Of a stretch of 64,000 nucleotides of DNA, positions 25,762-34,769 are shown in pieces. Both the position numbers and the translations under genes were made by a program. Under the pieces are notes generated by a model. It was not told the DNA's origin, ran no database searches, and saw only the letters and a program-made list of their open reading frames with translations. The number at the start of each line of letters is the position of its first letter. Positions within the stretch are counted from its first letter, which is position 1. The stretch comes from Sphingobium sp. 15-1 (GTDB lineage: Bacteria > Pseudomonadota > Alphaproteobacteria > Sphingomonadales > Sphingomonadaceae), in the NCBI RefSeq assembly GCF_013375535.1, contig NZ_JABXJG010000002.1, positions 310,001 to 374,000 of the forward strand, written 5' to 3'.

Positions 25762-26644
25762 GACTCGATCCGTCCCCCACGATCAACACGCCGGAAAAGC
25801 GCCGGCCGGCGACATCCGCCCCGGCCCTGACAGGCACCCCTGCATAGCGGCTGATGTCGGACGCGACCAGTGACAGCGGCACGCCTTCATAGACCAGCCG
25901 TCCCTGCCGCCAGCTCCCGACCGCGGCGGGCGCGACCGCGCTGATCTCGCCCTGATGCGCCGTCCGGTCGACGACCATCTGCCGCCCGGCCGGCAGGCGG
26001 ATCGCGGCGTTGCCGCCGCCCGCCGGGCGCAGCGCGATCACGCCCTCCGCCACGGCGACCCGCATCGTCCGGGCGTCGGCCAATATGTCGAAACGGGTGC
26101 CGATGTCGCTGATCTCCTGCCCGCCCGCCCGGATCGTCATCGTGCGGCCGGGGCGGTGGGGAATGTCGAATAGCGCGCCGCCCTCCAGCGCCAGCCGGTC
26201 CTGGCCCTCTCCCTCCACCCGCAAATGGCTCGACGGGGCAAGGGCGATCCGCGAACCGTCCTTCAGGGCGACGATGCGGCTCTGCCCGGCGGCGGTGCGA
26301 TAGTCGGCCACGGGCGATGCGGACGGCAGCAGGGCGGGCATGGCGACCGCCAGCGCGATCGCGGCGGCGATGCCGCCACCGGCCCAGACGCCCCAGCGGC
26401 GCTGGGCGGGAACCGGTTTCTCCACGGCGGGAAGCGCCGCCGGGGCGCTCTCGACCGGCGGCAACAGCGCGGCCAAAGCAGGGCGATGCGCGTCGATCCG
26501 GGCGTCCAGCAACGCGATCTCATCGAAGGCGGAACGGTGCACGGGGTCGGCCTCCAGCCACAGCGTGAAGCCGTCCCAGTCGAAATCCGCATCGTCCTGC
26601 GCCCGGTGCCAGGCGACCGCCTGGTCGATGATCGTCTCCGTCAT
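25667..26644 (-). CDS. FecR-type anti-sigma factor / transmembrane sensor
   Basis: A 325-aa protein. The N-terminal DUF4880-like region (AVAWHRAQDDADFDWDGFTLWLEADPVHRSAFDEI) binds the sigma factor. A single membrane span (VWAGGGIAAAIALAVAMPALL) follows, then the FecR domain (YRTAAGQSRIVALKDGSRIALAP, ISDIGTRFDILADARTMRVAVAEGVI). The C-terminal STN-like segment is VPLSLVASDISRYAGVPVRAG. It relays receptor occupancy to the cytoplasmic sigma factor encoded just upstream. Confidence 0.92.
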   Translation of the reverse strand: MTETIIDQAVAWHRAQDDADFDWDGFTLWLEADPVHRSAFDEIALLDARIDAHRPALAALLPPVESAPAALPAVEKPVPAQRRWGVWAGGGIAAAIALAVAMPALLPSASPVADYRTAAGQSRIVALKDGSRIALAPSSHLRVEGEGQDRLALEGGALFDIPHRPGRTMTIRAGGQEISDIGTRFDILADARTMRVAVAEGVIALRPAGGGNAAIRLPAGRQMVVDRTAHQGEISAVAPAAVGSWRQGRLVYEGVPLSLVASDISRYAGVPVRAGADVAGRRFSGVLIVGDGSSLVGEVAQLMDLRIVREEGRKDGAVLLRAGGG

Positions 26645-26730
26645 GGTTCCGTCCCGTACCGGGCCCCGTCCGGGCATGGCCCGTCCGCGCCCTTCTGTCT
26701 CCCCTGTGACGTTACCATTACAGCATTGCC

Positions 26731-27249
26731 TCAGTCCTCGCTCAACGCTCGGCGCAAATATTTCATCGCGACCGCCATATGCTTTTCGACGCCACTCTTG
26801 CTGATGCCCAGCCGCGCCGCGACCTCGCCATGGGGCAGGCCCTCGATCTTGTGCAACTGAAAGGCGCGCCGCGCCCCAGGCGGCAGATTGGCGATGGCGG
26901 AGGCGAGCCGGGCCACCTCCTCCCGCGCGGTCATCTGCTCCAGCGCATCGGCGCGGCTGTCGGCAGGATCGGCGTGCCGCAGATCGGCGCCGGAGGCCAG
27001 CTCCATCCACGCCCGGTCGCGCACCTCGCGCCGCTTCGCCTCGCGCAGCCGGTCGAGCACCAGATTCTGCGCGACGCGATAGAGATAGGCGCGGGGATTC
27101 GCGACGGGTCCGCTGCCCCCCTCCCCGATGCGCAGCCACATGTCGTGCAGCACATCCTCCGCCTCCGCGGCATTGCCGGTGCGCGCGACCAGGAACCGCA
27201 ACAGCTCGCCGCGAAGCGCGTGATAGACAGTTTCCAGCCCGCCTTCCAT
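26731..27249 (-). CDS. FecI-type ECF RNA polymerase sigma factor
   Basis: About 172 aa from ATG 27249, which has GGAAGG 9 bp upstream; a GTG at 27270 would add 7 residues. Region 2 is AEAEDVLHDMWLRIGEG...NPRAYLYRVAQNLVLDRLREAKRRE. Region 4 is IANLPPGARRAFQLHKIEGLPHGEVAARLGISKSGVEKHMAVAMKYLRRAL, the typical FecI helix-turn-helix ending. It should direct transcription of the linked FecR/FecA-type genes when the receptor is loaded. Confidence 0.92.
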   Translation of the reverse strand: MEGGLETVYHALRGELLRFLVARTGNAAEAEDVLHDMWLRIGEGGSGPVANPRAYLYRVAQNLVLDRLREAKRREVRDRAWMELASGADLRHADPADSRADALEQMTAREEVARLASAIANLPPGARRAFQLHKIEGLPHGEVAARLGISKSGVEKHMAVAMKYLRRALSED

Positions 27250-27340
27250 TCTGGCGCCCTTCCGATCCACGCCCCTTCATTCCCCCCAAGCGCGGGGCTT
27301 TGCAATTTAATTGCCCGTAATGTTGCGGTAAGAGGGCAAT

Positions 27341-27364
27341 GTGCTCCTGCGAAGGCAGGAGCAC
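27341..27364. repeat. Dispersed hairpin family, short perfect copy
   Basis: GTGCTCCTGC and GCAGGAGCAC pair perfectly around GAAG. It lies just past the LysR stop and upstream of the sigma factor gene, so it could terminate the leftward LysR transcript. Confidence 0.65.
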
Positions 27365-27377
27365 GTCGCGCTTCGGT

Positions 27378-28262
27378 CTACAACCGCTCCCGCACCCCTC
27401 GCATCACCTCATCCAGAAAATCCGCCGCCGCCCGCACCCTCGGCAAGCGCTGCAAATCCGCATGCATCACCAGCCAATAGCTGCGCCACACCTCCATCGA
27501 CTCCGGAAATAGCTGCACCAGCCGCTCATCCTCCGCCGCCGCGAAGACATGCAGCACGCCCAGCCCCATGCCCGCCGCGACCGCCGCATGCTGCGCCGCG
27601 CTGGAACTCGCCCGGAAGACGATGGCCGCCCCCGGCAACAACTGATCAAGCGCGATCATCTCCGCAAACCCGGCCAACTCCTCGATATAGGAAACGAAAA
27701 CATGCCGGCCGAGATCGGCCCGCCCCGTCGGCACCCCCTCCCGCGCCAGATAGGCTTTCGACGCATAAAGCCCCAGCCGGTAATCGGCCAGCTTGCGCGT
27801 CACGAACCGCCCCTTGGGCGGCGGTTTCAACATCACGGCGATCTCCGCCTCCCGCCGCGACAGGCTGGCCGCCTTGCTTTCGGACGCAAGCTCCAGCGTC
27901 AGCCGCGGATGCCGCTCCCGCAGCTTGGCCACGCGGGGCGCGATCAGATGGCTGGCGAAGGCCTCCGGCGTGGCGAGCCGCACCGTCCCCTCCACCTCCC
28001 GGTCGCGTCCCGCGACGCTGCTCATCGCGGCGAGCAGTTCGCTCTCGATCCGCTCGGCATGGGGGACCAGCGCGAAGGCGGCGGGCGTCGGCGTCACCCC
28101 GCGCGGGCTGCGGTCGAACAGCCGCGCTCCCAGCGTCGCCTCCATATTGGTCACCCGCCGGGCGACCGTGCTATGATCCACCCCGACCCGGCGCGCAGCA
28201 GCCAACATATTGCCCTCCCGCATCACGGCGAGGAACAGGCGCAGCTCATCGGAATTCAGCAT
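27378..28262 (-). CDS. LysR-family transcriptional regulator
   Basis: A 294-aa protein. The N-terminal winged helix-turn-helix is LNSDELRLFLAVMREGNMLAAARRVGVDHSTVARRVTNMEATLGARLFDRS. The effector domain begins near EGTVRLATPEAFASHLIAPR. The start at 28262 gives the normal family length. It is divergent from mmsA with only 100 bp between start codons, so it probably controls mmsA and itself. Confidence 0.9.
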   Translation of the reverse strand: MLNSDELRLFLAVMREGNMLAAARRVGVDHSTVARRVTNMEATLGARLFDRSPRGVTPTPAAFALVPHAERIESELLAAMSSVAGRDREVEGTVRLATPEAFASHLIAPRVAKLRERHPRLTLELASESKAASLSRREAEIAVMLKPPPKGRFVTRKLADYRLGLYASKAYLAREGVPTGRADLGRHVFVSYIEELAGFAEMIALDQLLPGAAIVFRASSSAAQHAAVAAGMGLGVLHVFAAAEDERLVQLFPESMEVWRSYWLVMHADLQRLPRVRAAADFLDEVMRGVRERL

Positions 28263-28362
28263 AGGCAAATCCGCACAACCAATGTGTCCACATACCCGTA
28301 TATCTGCAAAGCTGACCCGTCTATACCAAAGCCATCCCACCGGCAGGAGAGGAACCGGAAAA

Positions 28363-29862
28363 ATGCGTTCAATTACTCATTTCATTCATGGACAATCCGC
28401 CCCGCTGGCGGGCGCCCGCCTGTCCGACGTGCTGAACCCCGCGACCGGCGCGGTCCAGGCCCAGGTCGAACTCGCCACCGCCGCCCATCTTCAGAAGGCG
28501 GTCGATTCCGCGCTTGCCGCCCAGCCCGAATGGGCCGCGACCAACCCGCAGCGCCGCGCCCGCGTGATGTTCCGCTTCAAGGAACTGATCGAGCAGAATA
28601 TGGACGAACTCGCCGTCCTGCTCTCCTCCGAACATGGCAAGGTGGTGGCCGACGCCAAGGGCGACATTCAGCGCGGCCTGGAAGTCGTCGAATTCGCCTG
28701 CGGCATCCCCCATCTGCTGAAGGGCGAATATACCCAGGGCGCAGGGCCAGGCATCGACGTCTATTCGATGCGCCAGCCGCTGGGCATCGCAGCGGGCATC
28801 ACCCCGTTCAACTTCCCCGCGATGATCCCGCTCTGGATGAGCGCCATGGCCATCGCCTGCGGCAACGCCTTCATCCTCAAGCCCTCGGAACGCGACCCGT
28901 CCGTGCCGGTGCGCCTGGCTGAACTGGCGATCGAAGCGGGCATGCCGGCGGGCATCCTGAACGTCGTCCACGGCGACAAGGAGATGGTCGACGCCATCCT
29001 CGATCATCCGGCCATCAAGGCGGTCAGCTTCGTCGGATCGTCCGACATCGCCAACTATGTCTATGCCCGCGGCGCCCAGAACGGCAAGCGCGTGCAGGCG
29101 ATGGGCGGCGCCAAGAATCACGGCATCATCCTGCCCGACGCCGACATGGACCAGGCGGTGGCCGACATCGTCGGCGCAGCCTATGGCTCGGCGGGCGAGC
29201 GCTGCATGGCGCTGCCGGTGGTCGTGCCGGTGGGCGAAGCCACGGCGGAAACCTTCCGCGCCAAGCTGATCGACGCCATCGAAACGCTGCGCCCCGGCAT
29301 CCCCACCGATCCCGACGCGCAATATGGCCCGCTGGTGACCGGCGTGCACAAGGCCCGCGTCGAAAGCTATATCCAGATGGCCGCCGATGAGGGCGCGGAA
29401 ATCGTGGTCGACGGGCGCGGTTTCTCGCTCCAGGGCTATGAGGAGGGCTTCTACCTCGCCCCGACGCTGATCGACCGGGTGACGCCGCAGATGAAAAGCT
29501 ATCAGGACGAGATTTTCGGCCCGGTGCTCCAGATCCTGCGCGCCCAGACCTTCGAGGAAGCGCTGAGCTATCCGTCGAAGCACCAATATGGCAACGGCGT
29601 CGCCATCTTCACCCGCAACGGCGACTATGCCCGCAAGTTCGCCGCCGATGTCGAAGTCGGCATGGTCGGCATCAACGTGCCGATCCCTGTGCCGGTCGCC
29701 TATCACAGCTTCGGCGGCTGGAAGCGCTCGGGCTTCGGTGATCTCGACCAGTACGGCATGGATGGCGTGCGCTTCTACACCCGCACCAAGAAGATCACGC
29801 AGCGCTGGCCCGACGGCGGCGCGGTGATCGACCAGAGCTTCGTCATCCCGACGATGAAATAA
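28363..29862 (+). CDS. mmsA: CoA-acylating methylmalonate-semialdehyde dehydrogenase
   Basis: A 499-aa ALDH-superfamily enzyme. Diagnostic features are GITPFNFPAMIPLWM, MGGAKNHGIILPDAD (Asn replaces the general-base Glu of ordinary ALDHs), catalytic Cys281 in GSAGERCMALPV and GINVPIPVPVAYHSFGGWKRSGFGD. It converts methylmalonate or malonate semialdehyde to propionyl-CoA or acetyl-CoA, in valine, inositol and beta-alanine catabolism. The ATG at 28363 follows an AGGAGAGGAA ribosome-binding site. Confidence 0.94.
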   Translation: MRSITHFIHGQSAPLAGARLSDVLNPATGAVQAQVELATAAHLQKAVDSALAAQPEWAATNPQRRARVMFRFKELIEQNMDELAVLLSSEHGKVVADAKGDIQRGLEVVEFACGIPHLLKGEYTQGAGPGIDVYSMRQPLGIAAGITPFNFPAMIPLWMSAMAIACGNAFILKPSERDPSVPVRLAELAIEAGMPAGILNVVHGDKEMVDAILDHPAIKAVSFVGSSDIANYVYARGAQNGKRVQAMGGAKNHGIILPDADMDQAVADIVGAAYGSAGERCMALPVVVPVGEATAETFRAKLIDAIETLRPGIPTDPDAQYGPLVTGVHKARVESYIQMAADEGAEIVVDGRGFSLQGYEEGFYLAPTLIDRVTPQMKSYQDEIFGPVLQILRAQTFEEALSYPSKHQYGNGVAIFTRNGDYARKFAADVEVGMVGINVPIPVPVAYHSFGGWKRSGFGDLDQYGMDGVRFYTRTKKITQRWPDGGAVIDQSFVIPTMK

Positions 29863-29898
29863 GCCTCCGGCGGCGGAAGGGGGAACGGAAGCACCGGC

Positions 29899-30690
29899 TT
29901 GTCCGTTCCCCAGGGGATGAGCCACGAACCCGCCACTTTCGATCCTCCACCGGACGCGGCGGAATTCTACGCGGAAAGCCTCGCGCATCTGGTCCAGTCC
30001 GGCATCCCCTTCATGCTGTCGGGCACCTACGCGCTGGGATGCCATACCGGCATCACCCGGCCTACCAAGGATCTGGACGTCTTCTGCAAGCCGGGCGATG
30101 CACCCCGCATCCTCGCTTATTTCAAGGCGCTGGGGCATCGCGTCGAGTTCGAGGATGAGCGCTGGATCGGCAAGGTCTGGCGCGGCGATCATTTCTTCGA
30201 TGTGATCTACAACATCTCCTCGGCCAGCCTGCCGGTGACGGAGGAATGGTTCCGGGACGTCTCCCACGCCGAAGTCTATGGGACGAGGGTACGGATCACC
30301 CCACCCACCGAATTCATCCTCTCGAAAGTCTTCATCCAGGACCGCTACCGCTATGATGGCGCGGATGTCGCGCACATCATCCTGCGCCAGCATGAGCATA
30401 TCGACTGGCAGCGGCTGCTGGACGCGATGGAGCTGCATTGGGAAGTGCTGCTCATCCATCTGCTGAATTTCCGCTTCATCTATCCGACGGAGCGCCATTG
30501 TATTCCGCTCTGGCTGTTCGAGGAGCTGCTAGGCCGGTTGCAGACCCGCGCCGAACTGCCCGTGCCCAAGCTGCGCGTCTGCCGGGGGCGGCTGCTGTCG
30601 CCGCGCGACTATCTGATCGACATCACCGACTGGGGCTTTGCCGACGTGGTGGGCAAGGGGCTGGAGGAGAGCCATGACCGCAACCAGTGA
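29899..30690 (+). CDS. MNT/AbiEii-like nucleotidyltransferase
   Basis: A 257-263-aa protein. Counting from the ATG at 29917, the minimal nucleotidyltransferase signature is LSGTYALGCHTGITRPTKDLDVF (G36, Asp52/Asp54), with a third acidic residue in DHFFDVIYN (Asp95). The TTG at 29899 has a better-placed ribosome-binding site (ACGGAAG, 7 bp) than the ATG. The C-terminal half is helical and has no recognised domain. It overlaps the next gene, a metallophosphoesterase, by 17 bp. Such folds occur in toxins, tRNA-modifying and antibiotic-modifying enzymes; the substrate is not evident. Confidence 0.75.
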   Translation: MSVPQGMSHEPATFDPPPDAAEFYAESLAHLVQSGIPFMLSGTYALGCHTGITRPTKDLDVFCKPGDAPRILAYFKALGHRVEFEDERWIGKVWRGDHFFDVIYNISSASLPVTEEWFRDVSHAEVYGTRVRITPPTEFILSKVFIQDRYRYDGADVAHIILRQHEHIDWQRLLDAMELHWEVLLIHLLNFRFIYPTERHCIPLWLFEELLGRLQTRAELPVPKLRVCRGRLLSPRDYLIDITDWGFADVVGKGLEESHDRNQ

Positions 30691-31417
30691 AGCGCGGCCC
30701 AAGGACAGCCTGGTCCTGGCCGCCGTCGGGGACCTGCATGTCACCGATATGTCGGAACATCGCTACCGGGCGATGTTCGAGGAGATTTCCGCCCAAGCGG
30801 ACATATTGGCGCTGTGCGGCGACCTCACCAATTTCGGCAAGACGCGGGAGGCCGAGATATTGGCCGAAGACCTGCGAAGCTGCACCATTCCGACCGTCGC
30901 GGTGCTGGGCAATCACGATCATGAATGCGGCCAGCCCGAAGTCGTGGCGCAAATCCTGCACGGCGCGGGCGTCACCGTGCTGGACGATCAGGCGGTCGAG
31001 ATAAAGGGTGTCGGCTTTGCCGGGGTGAAGGGTTTCGTCGGCGGTTTCGGCCGGGGCGAGCTGGGCGCCTTCGGGGAAAGCGCGATCAAAGGCTTTGTCG
31101 AGGAATCGATCAACGAGGCGCGCAAGCTGGAAAATGCGCTGCGCTCGCTGCGGACGGAGCGGACCGTGGCCGTGCTGCACTATGCCCCGGTGGTGGACAC
31201 GGTGCAGGGGGAACCGCCGGAGATTTTCCCCTTCCTCGGTTCGTCGCGGCTGGCTGAAGCCATCGACAGGTTCGACAATGTCCGCTTCGCCGTGCACGGC
31301 CACGCCCATCGCGGCGCCTTCGAAGGGACCACGCCCGGCGGCGTCCCGGTCTATAATTGCGCGCAGTTCGTGCTGTCGGAGCGGTTCGACCGGCCCTATG
31401 CCCTGATCGCGATCTGA
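30674..31417 (+). CDS. Calcineurin-like metallophosphoesterase
   Basis: A 247-aa protein carrying the full metallophosphoesterase ligand set: Asp20-x-His22 (GDLHVTD), Asp50 (CGDLTNFG), Asn80-His81-Asp82 (LGNHDHE), His169 (VLHYAP) and His208/His210 (VHGHAH). It should hydrolyse a phosphomonoester or diester with two metal ions. Its start lies inside the last codons of the nucleotidyltransferase gene, so the two are co-translated and may act as a pair. The 3' end overlaps the convergent PepSY gene by 22 bp. Confidence 0.88.
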   Translation: MTATSEARPKDSLVLAAVGDLHVTDMSEHRYRAMFEEISAQADILALCGDLTNFGKTREAEILAEDLRSCTIPTVAVLGNHDHECGQPEVVAQILHGAGVTVLDDQAVEIKGVGFAGVKGFVGGFGRGELGAFGESAIKGFVEESINEARKLENALRSLRTERTVAVLHYAPVVDTVQGEPPEIFPFLGSSRLAEAIDRFDNVRFAVHGHAHRGAFEGTTPGGVPVYNCAQFVLSERFDRPYALIAI

Positions 31418-32478
31418 CGCGGGCGGGCTGCCTTGGCGGGACGCTTGAACCAGAAGGTCCAGACCGCCAGCGTGCCGAGCAGCGTCATCGCAAGGCCTGA
31501 CAGCGTCATGACCAGCCTGAACGCCAAGCCGCAGACCTTCGCCGCGTGGAGCGGATAGAGCAGATTATAGCCCTTCACCGCCGTCGGCAGCGTGGCGGCA
31601 TCGCGTGCCACGACCAACGCGCCGCTGTCGGCCGCGAACCACAGCGTCGTGCGGCCATTGGGCAGCCATTCCTGCGGCCGCCGCATGCGGATGGTGATCA
31701 ACCCGCTATCCTTGCGCGGCAGGCTCAGGCTGCGCAGTTCCGCATCGGGAAAGCGCGCCTTCGCCGCCACGATTATCCCGGCCCAGTCCAGCCGCTCGGC
31801 CAGTTTCGCGTCGCGAGGCGGCGGCGGAGCCAGAGCCTTGTCGATCTGCGCAGGCGCGCCCGGCCCGAACAGCAGCGCCGCCATCGGGCGGAACACCAGC
31901 ACGACCCCCGTCACCAGCGACAGCAGCAACAGCGGCGCGACGACCACCCCCAGATCGCGATGATGCCGCACGATCGCCGGACGACTCATCCGCGCAGGCC
32001 ATAGCCGCCATTCGAATGTCCGGCGAGTGCGCCACCAGAGGATGAGGCCGGAGCACACGAAGAACAGCCCGCAAAGCGCGGCGATGCCGATCACCCAATC
32101 GCCCGCCTCGCCGGAGAAGAGATGGTGGTGGAAGTCGAACAGCCACAATTCGGGCCGCTCCCATAGGCTGTTCCATTGCGCCACCACAGCACCCCGCTGG
32201 TCCGCATAGGCGCCCCGACCACCCTCGAACAGCAATTTCAAAAGCCCGAAATCGTCGGACGCATAAGTGATCGACTGCGGCCGCGCCGCCGGATCGGCCA
32301 TGAGTCGCTGCGTCACATCGGCCAGTTGGCGGACATCCTCCACCCGCGGATCGCCGGCATGGGGCGCCAGCGTCCAGGCGTTCTTATGCACCAGCAGCGC
32401 GCCGCTAACGCCCAGCAGGGCCAGCAGTAGTCCGATCAGTCCGCCGGTCCAGCGGTGGAGGGTGTCGAGCAGTTTCAC
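31396..32478 (-). CDS. PepSY-associated membrane protein (iron-uptake reductase type)
   Basis: A 360-aa protein starting at GTG. The N-terminus LDTLHRWTGGLIGLLLALLGVSGALLVHKNAW is typical, followed by a periplasmic PepSY region, then WLFDFHHHLFSGEAGDWVIGIAALCGLFFVCSGLILWWR and VAPLLLLSLVTGVVLVF. Spaced histidines in the membrane parts (FDFHHHL, RHHRDLG) could bind haem. Such proteins are found next to siderophore receptors and are thought to reduce iron. The start shares one base with the receptor's TAG stop (TAGTG). Confidence 0.87.
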   Translation of the reverse strand: MKLLDTLHRWTGGLIGLLLALLGVSGALLVHKNAWTLAPHAGDPRVEDVRQLADVTQRLMADPAARPQSITYASDDFGLLKLLFEGGRGAYADQRGAVVAQWNSLWERPELWLFDFHHHLFSGEAGDWVIGIAALCGLFFVCSGLILWWRTRRTFEWRLWPARMSRPAIVRHHRDLGVVVAPLLLLSLVTGVVLVFRPMAALLFGPGAPAQIDKALAPPPPRDAKLAERLDWAGIIVAAKARFPDAELRSLSLPRKDSGLITIRMRRPQEWLPNGRTTLWFAADSGALVVARDAATLPTAVKGYNLLYPLHAAKVCGLAFRLVMTLSGLAMTLLGTLAVWTFWFKRPAKAARPRQIAIRA

Positions 32479-34628
32479 TAGAATCGATAATCCCAGGACA
32501 GGGTGAAATTGCGTCCGCGCCCCGCGAAATAATGGGCATTGTCGTTGGGCCGGACGGTCTGGCTGTAATAATCGATGTAGAATGTGTCGAAGATATTCTG
32601 CGCCGCCAACGTCAGGGCGCCGAACCGGGTCTGGTAACGCAGCGACAGGTCAGTCACGTCATAGCCATCGAAGCGATAGAGCGGCGGATAGGCGCCGGGC
32701 GTCCGTTCGAACTGGCGGGACAGGAAGAATTGCGTCTGGATGCGCGCCGAGATCGGCCCCTGCACATAGCTGGCGGCGACGTTCACCCTGTCGGGCGAGA
32801 TATTGGCGCCGTCCAGATCGCGGTCGACCTTGTCGATGCCATTGTCCGATCCGTCGGTGCGGCCGATCAGATGGGCATAGCCGGTCGACAGGGTCAGCCC
32901 CGGCAGCGGCATCTTGGCCGACAGGTTCAGTTCCAGCCCCTGTATCTCCACCCGTTGGCGCTGAACCTCGAACACGCCGCCGCTCTGCACCAGCAGCGAC
33001 CCATTTTTGCTGGTCGACCCGAAATAAGCTAAACCGGCGTCGATCGGGCCGCGCTTCACCTCCACCCCGATCTCGCGATTGTTGGAGACGATCGGGCTGA
33101 TGTTCATATAATCGTCGATGTCGACGCCCGGCGTCGCCACGGCGCGGGCGATGCGACCGACGTCGGGCACGGTATAACCCTCCGCATAGCTGGCATAGGC
33201 GCGGATGCCGGTCCAGGGTTCCAGGATGACGCCGCCGTTGAACATCATGTCGCTGAAGGTCGGCGCGCCGCCCGCCACATCGACGCCGCCGCCATAGGTC
33301 CAGAGCGTATGATAGTCGTCGATGCTGATGCGCACATCCTCATAGCGCAGCCCGCCCGCCAGGCGCAGCTTCTTGTCGAACAGCGCCAGGTTGAACTGCG
33401 CAAAGGGCGCGAGGCTGCGATAATCGGTCGGCGGCACCCAGCTTCGGCCGGTCGCGATCAGCCGCTGTTCGGTCAGGTCGTAGAGCGCGTCGAAGCCGAT
33501 GGTGGCGGTCAGCGCCTCGAACCCCGGCATGGCGCGCTCATAGCTGATCTTGCCGCCATATTTGCGGCTGCGGTTCTGCGACTGGTCGAACAGCGTGTTG
33601 ACAGGCGCGATGCGCGGGTCCTGGAAGCTGGCGATCGGCGCTACCTCCCCGCCATAAGTGTCCCGCGAGCGGTTGAAGAAGAGTTGCGCGATGAAATTGC
33701 CGCCCCACAAATCGCTGTCGGTCAGTGTCAACGCCGCGCTTTCGGTACGGTTGGTGGCGGGAACGCCCGGCGGCGTGCCGCGCGCCGAGCTGGTCGGCCG
33801 GTCGACGCGATAGTCACCGTCCGCTGCGACATAATCGCCCTCTCCCTTCAACTGGAAGCGGCTCATGGTCAGGTCCAGCCGGGCGCTGTCGCTGAGCGCA
33901 TAGCCGAAGCGGCCGAACAGCGACCAGCTCCGGCTGTCCTGCGTCTCGCCCTGAGTCAGATCGGTGCCGACGCGATTGCCATGGCCGTCGTAGAAAGCGC
34001 CGCGCTTCTCATAGGCCGCGCCGACCATCGCATCCCAGCGCCCGGAACGCCAGCCGATCAGCCCCGCCACCTTGCCGCCGATGCCGTCGCCGCGAAAGCC
34101 GGTGTCGGCATTGCCCTGCACCAACACCCGGCCCGACAGGCCGTCATTCTTTGGCGGCGTGACCGTCACCTGATTGACGATGCCGCCCGTGCCGCCGATT
34201 CCCTGCAAGGCGTTGGAGCCATAGATCAGCTCCACCCGGTCGATGAAGAAGGGATCGATGGTGAAGCCGTCCCGCGCGCCGTCGCGCAGCGGCGCCGTCT
34301 GCGGAATGCCGTTGATCGCATAGAGCGGCGAGCGGCCGCGCAACGTCTCGCCCGCGCCGGACAGCTTCTGCCGCGTGGGCGAAAAGGACGGAGTCAGCGC
34401 CGACACCGCATCGACGATCGACCCGCCGATCGCGACCTGCTGGTTCAGCGTTTCCTGATCGATGACGTCGATCGTCAGCGGCAGGGCGTTGGCGGGCAGA
34501 ATCGTGCGCGCCGCGGTCACTATGATCGGGCCAGCCTCCTCGGCAGCGGGTTCCGACTGGGCCAACGCAGGCAGGCTGGTCAACGCGAAGGCGGTGGTGG
34601 CGAGCAGGACAGACGAGCGGATGTGCAT
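32478..34628 (-). CDS. TonB-dependent receptor (siderophore/iron type)
   Basis: A 716-aa protein with signal peptide LLATTAFALTSLPALAQ and the TonB-box-like EAGPIIVTAARTILP. The plug has SIVDAVSALTPSFSPTRQKLSGAGETLRGRSPLYAINGIPQ, and the barrel ends in a C-terminal Phe (WDYRF). The plug resembles ferric-siderophore receptors, and coupling with a PepSY protein plus an upstream Fur-like sequence supports iron uptake. GGGGGAATGA precedes the start. Confidence 0.9.
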   Translation of the reverse strand: MHIRSSVLLATTAFALTSLPALAQSEPAAEEAGPIIVTAARTILPANALPLTIDVIDQETLNQQVAIGGSIVDAVSALTPSFSPTRQKLSGAGETLRGRSPLYAINGIPQTAPLRDGARDGFTIDPFFIDRVELIYGSNALQGIGGTGGIVNQVTVTPPKNDGLSGRVLVQGNADTGFRGDGIGGKVAGLIGWRSGRWDAMVGAAYEKRGAFYDGHGNRVGTDLTQGETQDSRSWSLFGRFGYALSDSARLDLTMSRFQLKGEGDYVAADGDYRVDRPTSSARGTPPGVPATNRTESAALTLTDSDLWGGNFIAQLFFNRSRDTYGGEVAPIASFQDPRIAPVNTLFDQSQNRSRKYGGKISYERAMPGFEALTATIGFDALYDLTEQRLIATGRSWVPPTDYRSLAPFAQFNLALFDKKLRLAGGLRYEDVRISIDDYHTLWTYGGGVDVAGGAPTFSDMMFNGGVILEPWTGIRAYASYAEGYTVPDVGRIARAVATPGVDIDDYMNISPIVSNNREIGVEVKRGPIDAGLAYFGSTSKNGSLLVQSGGVFEVQRQRVEIQGLELNLSAKMPLPGLTLSTGYAHLIGRTDGSDNGIDKVDRDLDGANISPDRVNVAASYVQGPISARIQTQFFLSRQFERTPGAYPPLYRFDGYDVTDLSLRYQTRFGALTLAAQNIFDTFYIDYYSQTVRPNDNAHYFAGRGRNFTLSWDYRF

Positions 34629-34663
34629 TCATTCCCCCAATTGGCTGCCCTCCCGCTAGCCAA

Positions 34664-34690
34664 GAGAATGAGATGTTGCAAGTCATTATC
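34664..34690 (-). promoter_or_regulatory. Putative Fur box upstream of the iron-type receptor
   Basis: Read on the minus strand, the site begins GATAATGACTTGC and ends CTCATTCTC. One half matches the Fur consensus GATAATGA well and the other half is weaker. It lies 36 bp upstream of the receptor start in an AT-rich patch. Assignment is by resemblance only. Confidence 0.4.
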
Positions 34691-34769
34691 AATATAAATT
34701 AACCGCTTCGCAAGGAAGCGCGTGGCTCGCCTTACCTCCATCGGCGGAATAAGATTTAAGCCAGCGATT

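Noticed and set aside
25667..27364. A 565-codon frame joining FecR to upstream sequence
   Set aside because: The upstream part overlaps the sigma factor gene in another frame. The FecR domain starts at 26644, where the family N-terminus is found.
28369..30498. A 709-codon minus-strand frame antisense to mmsA and the nucleotidyltransferase
   Set aside because: Composition is His/Asp/Arg/Gly-rich shadow type with no motif, and it opposes two conserved genes.
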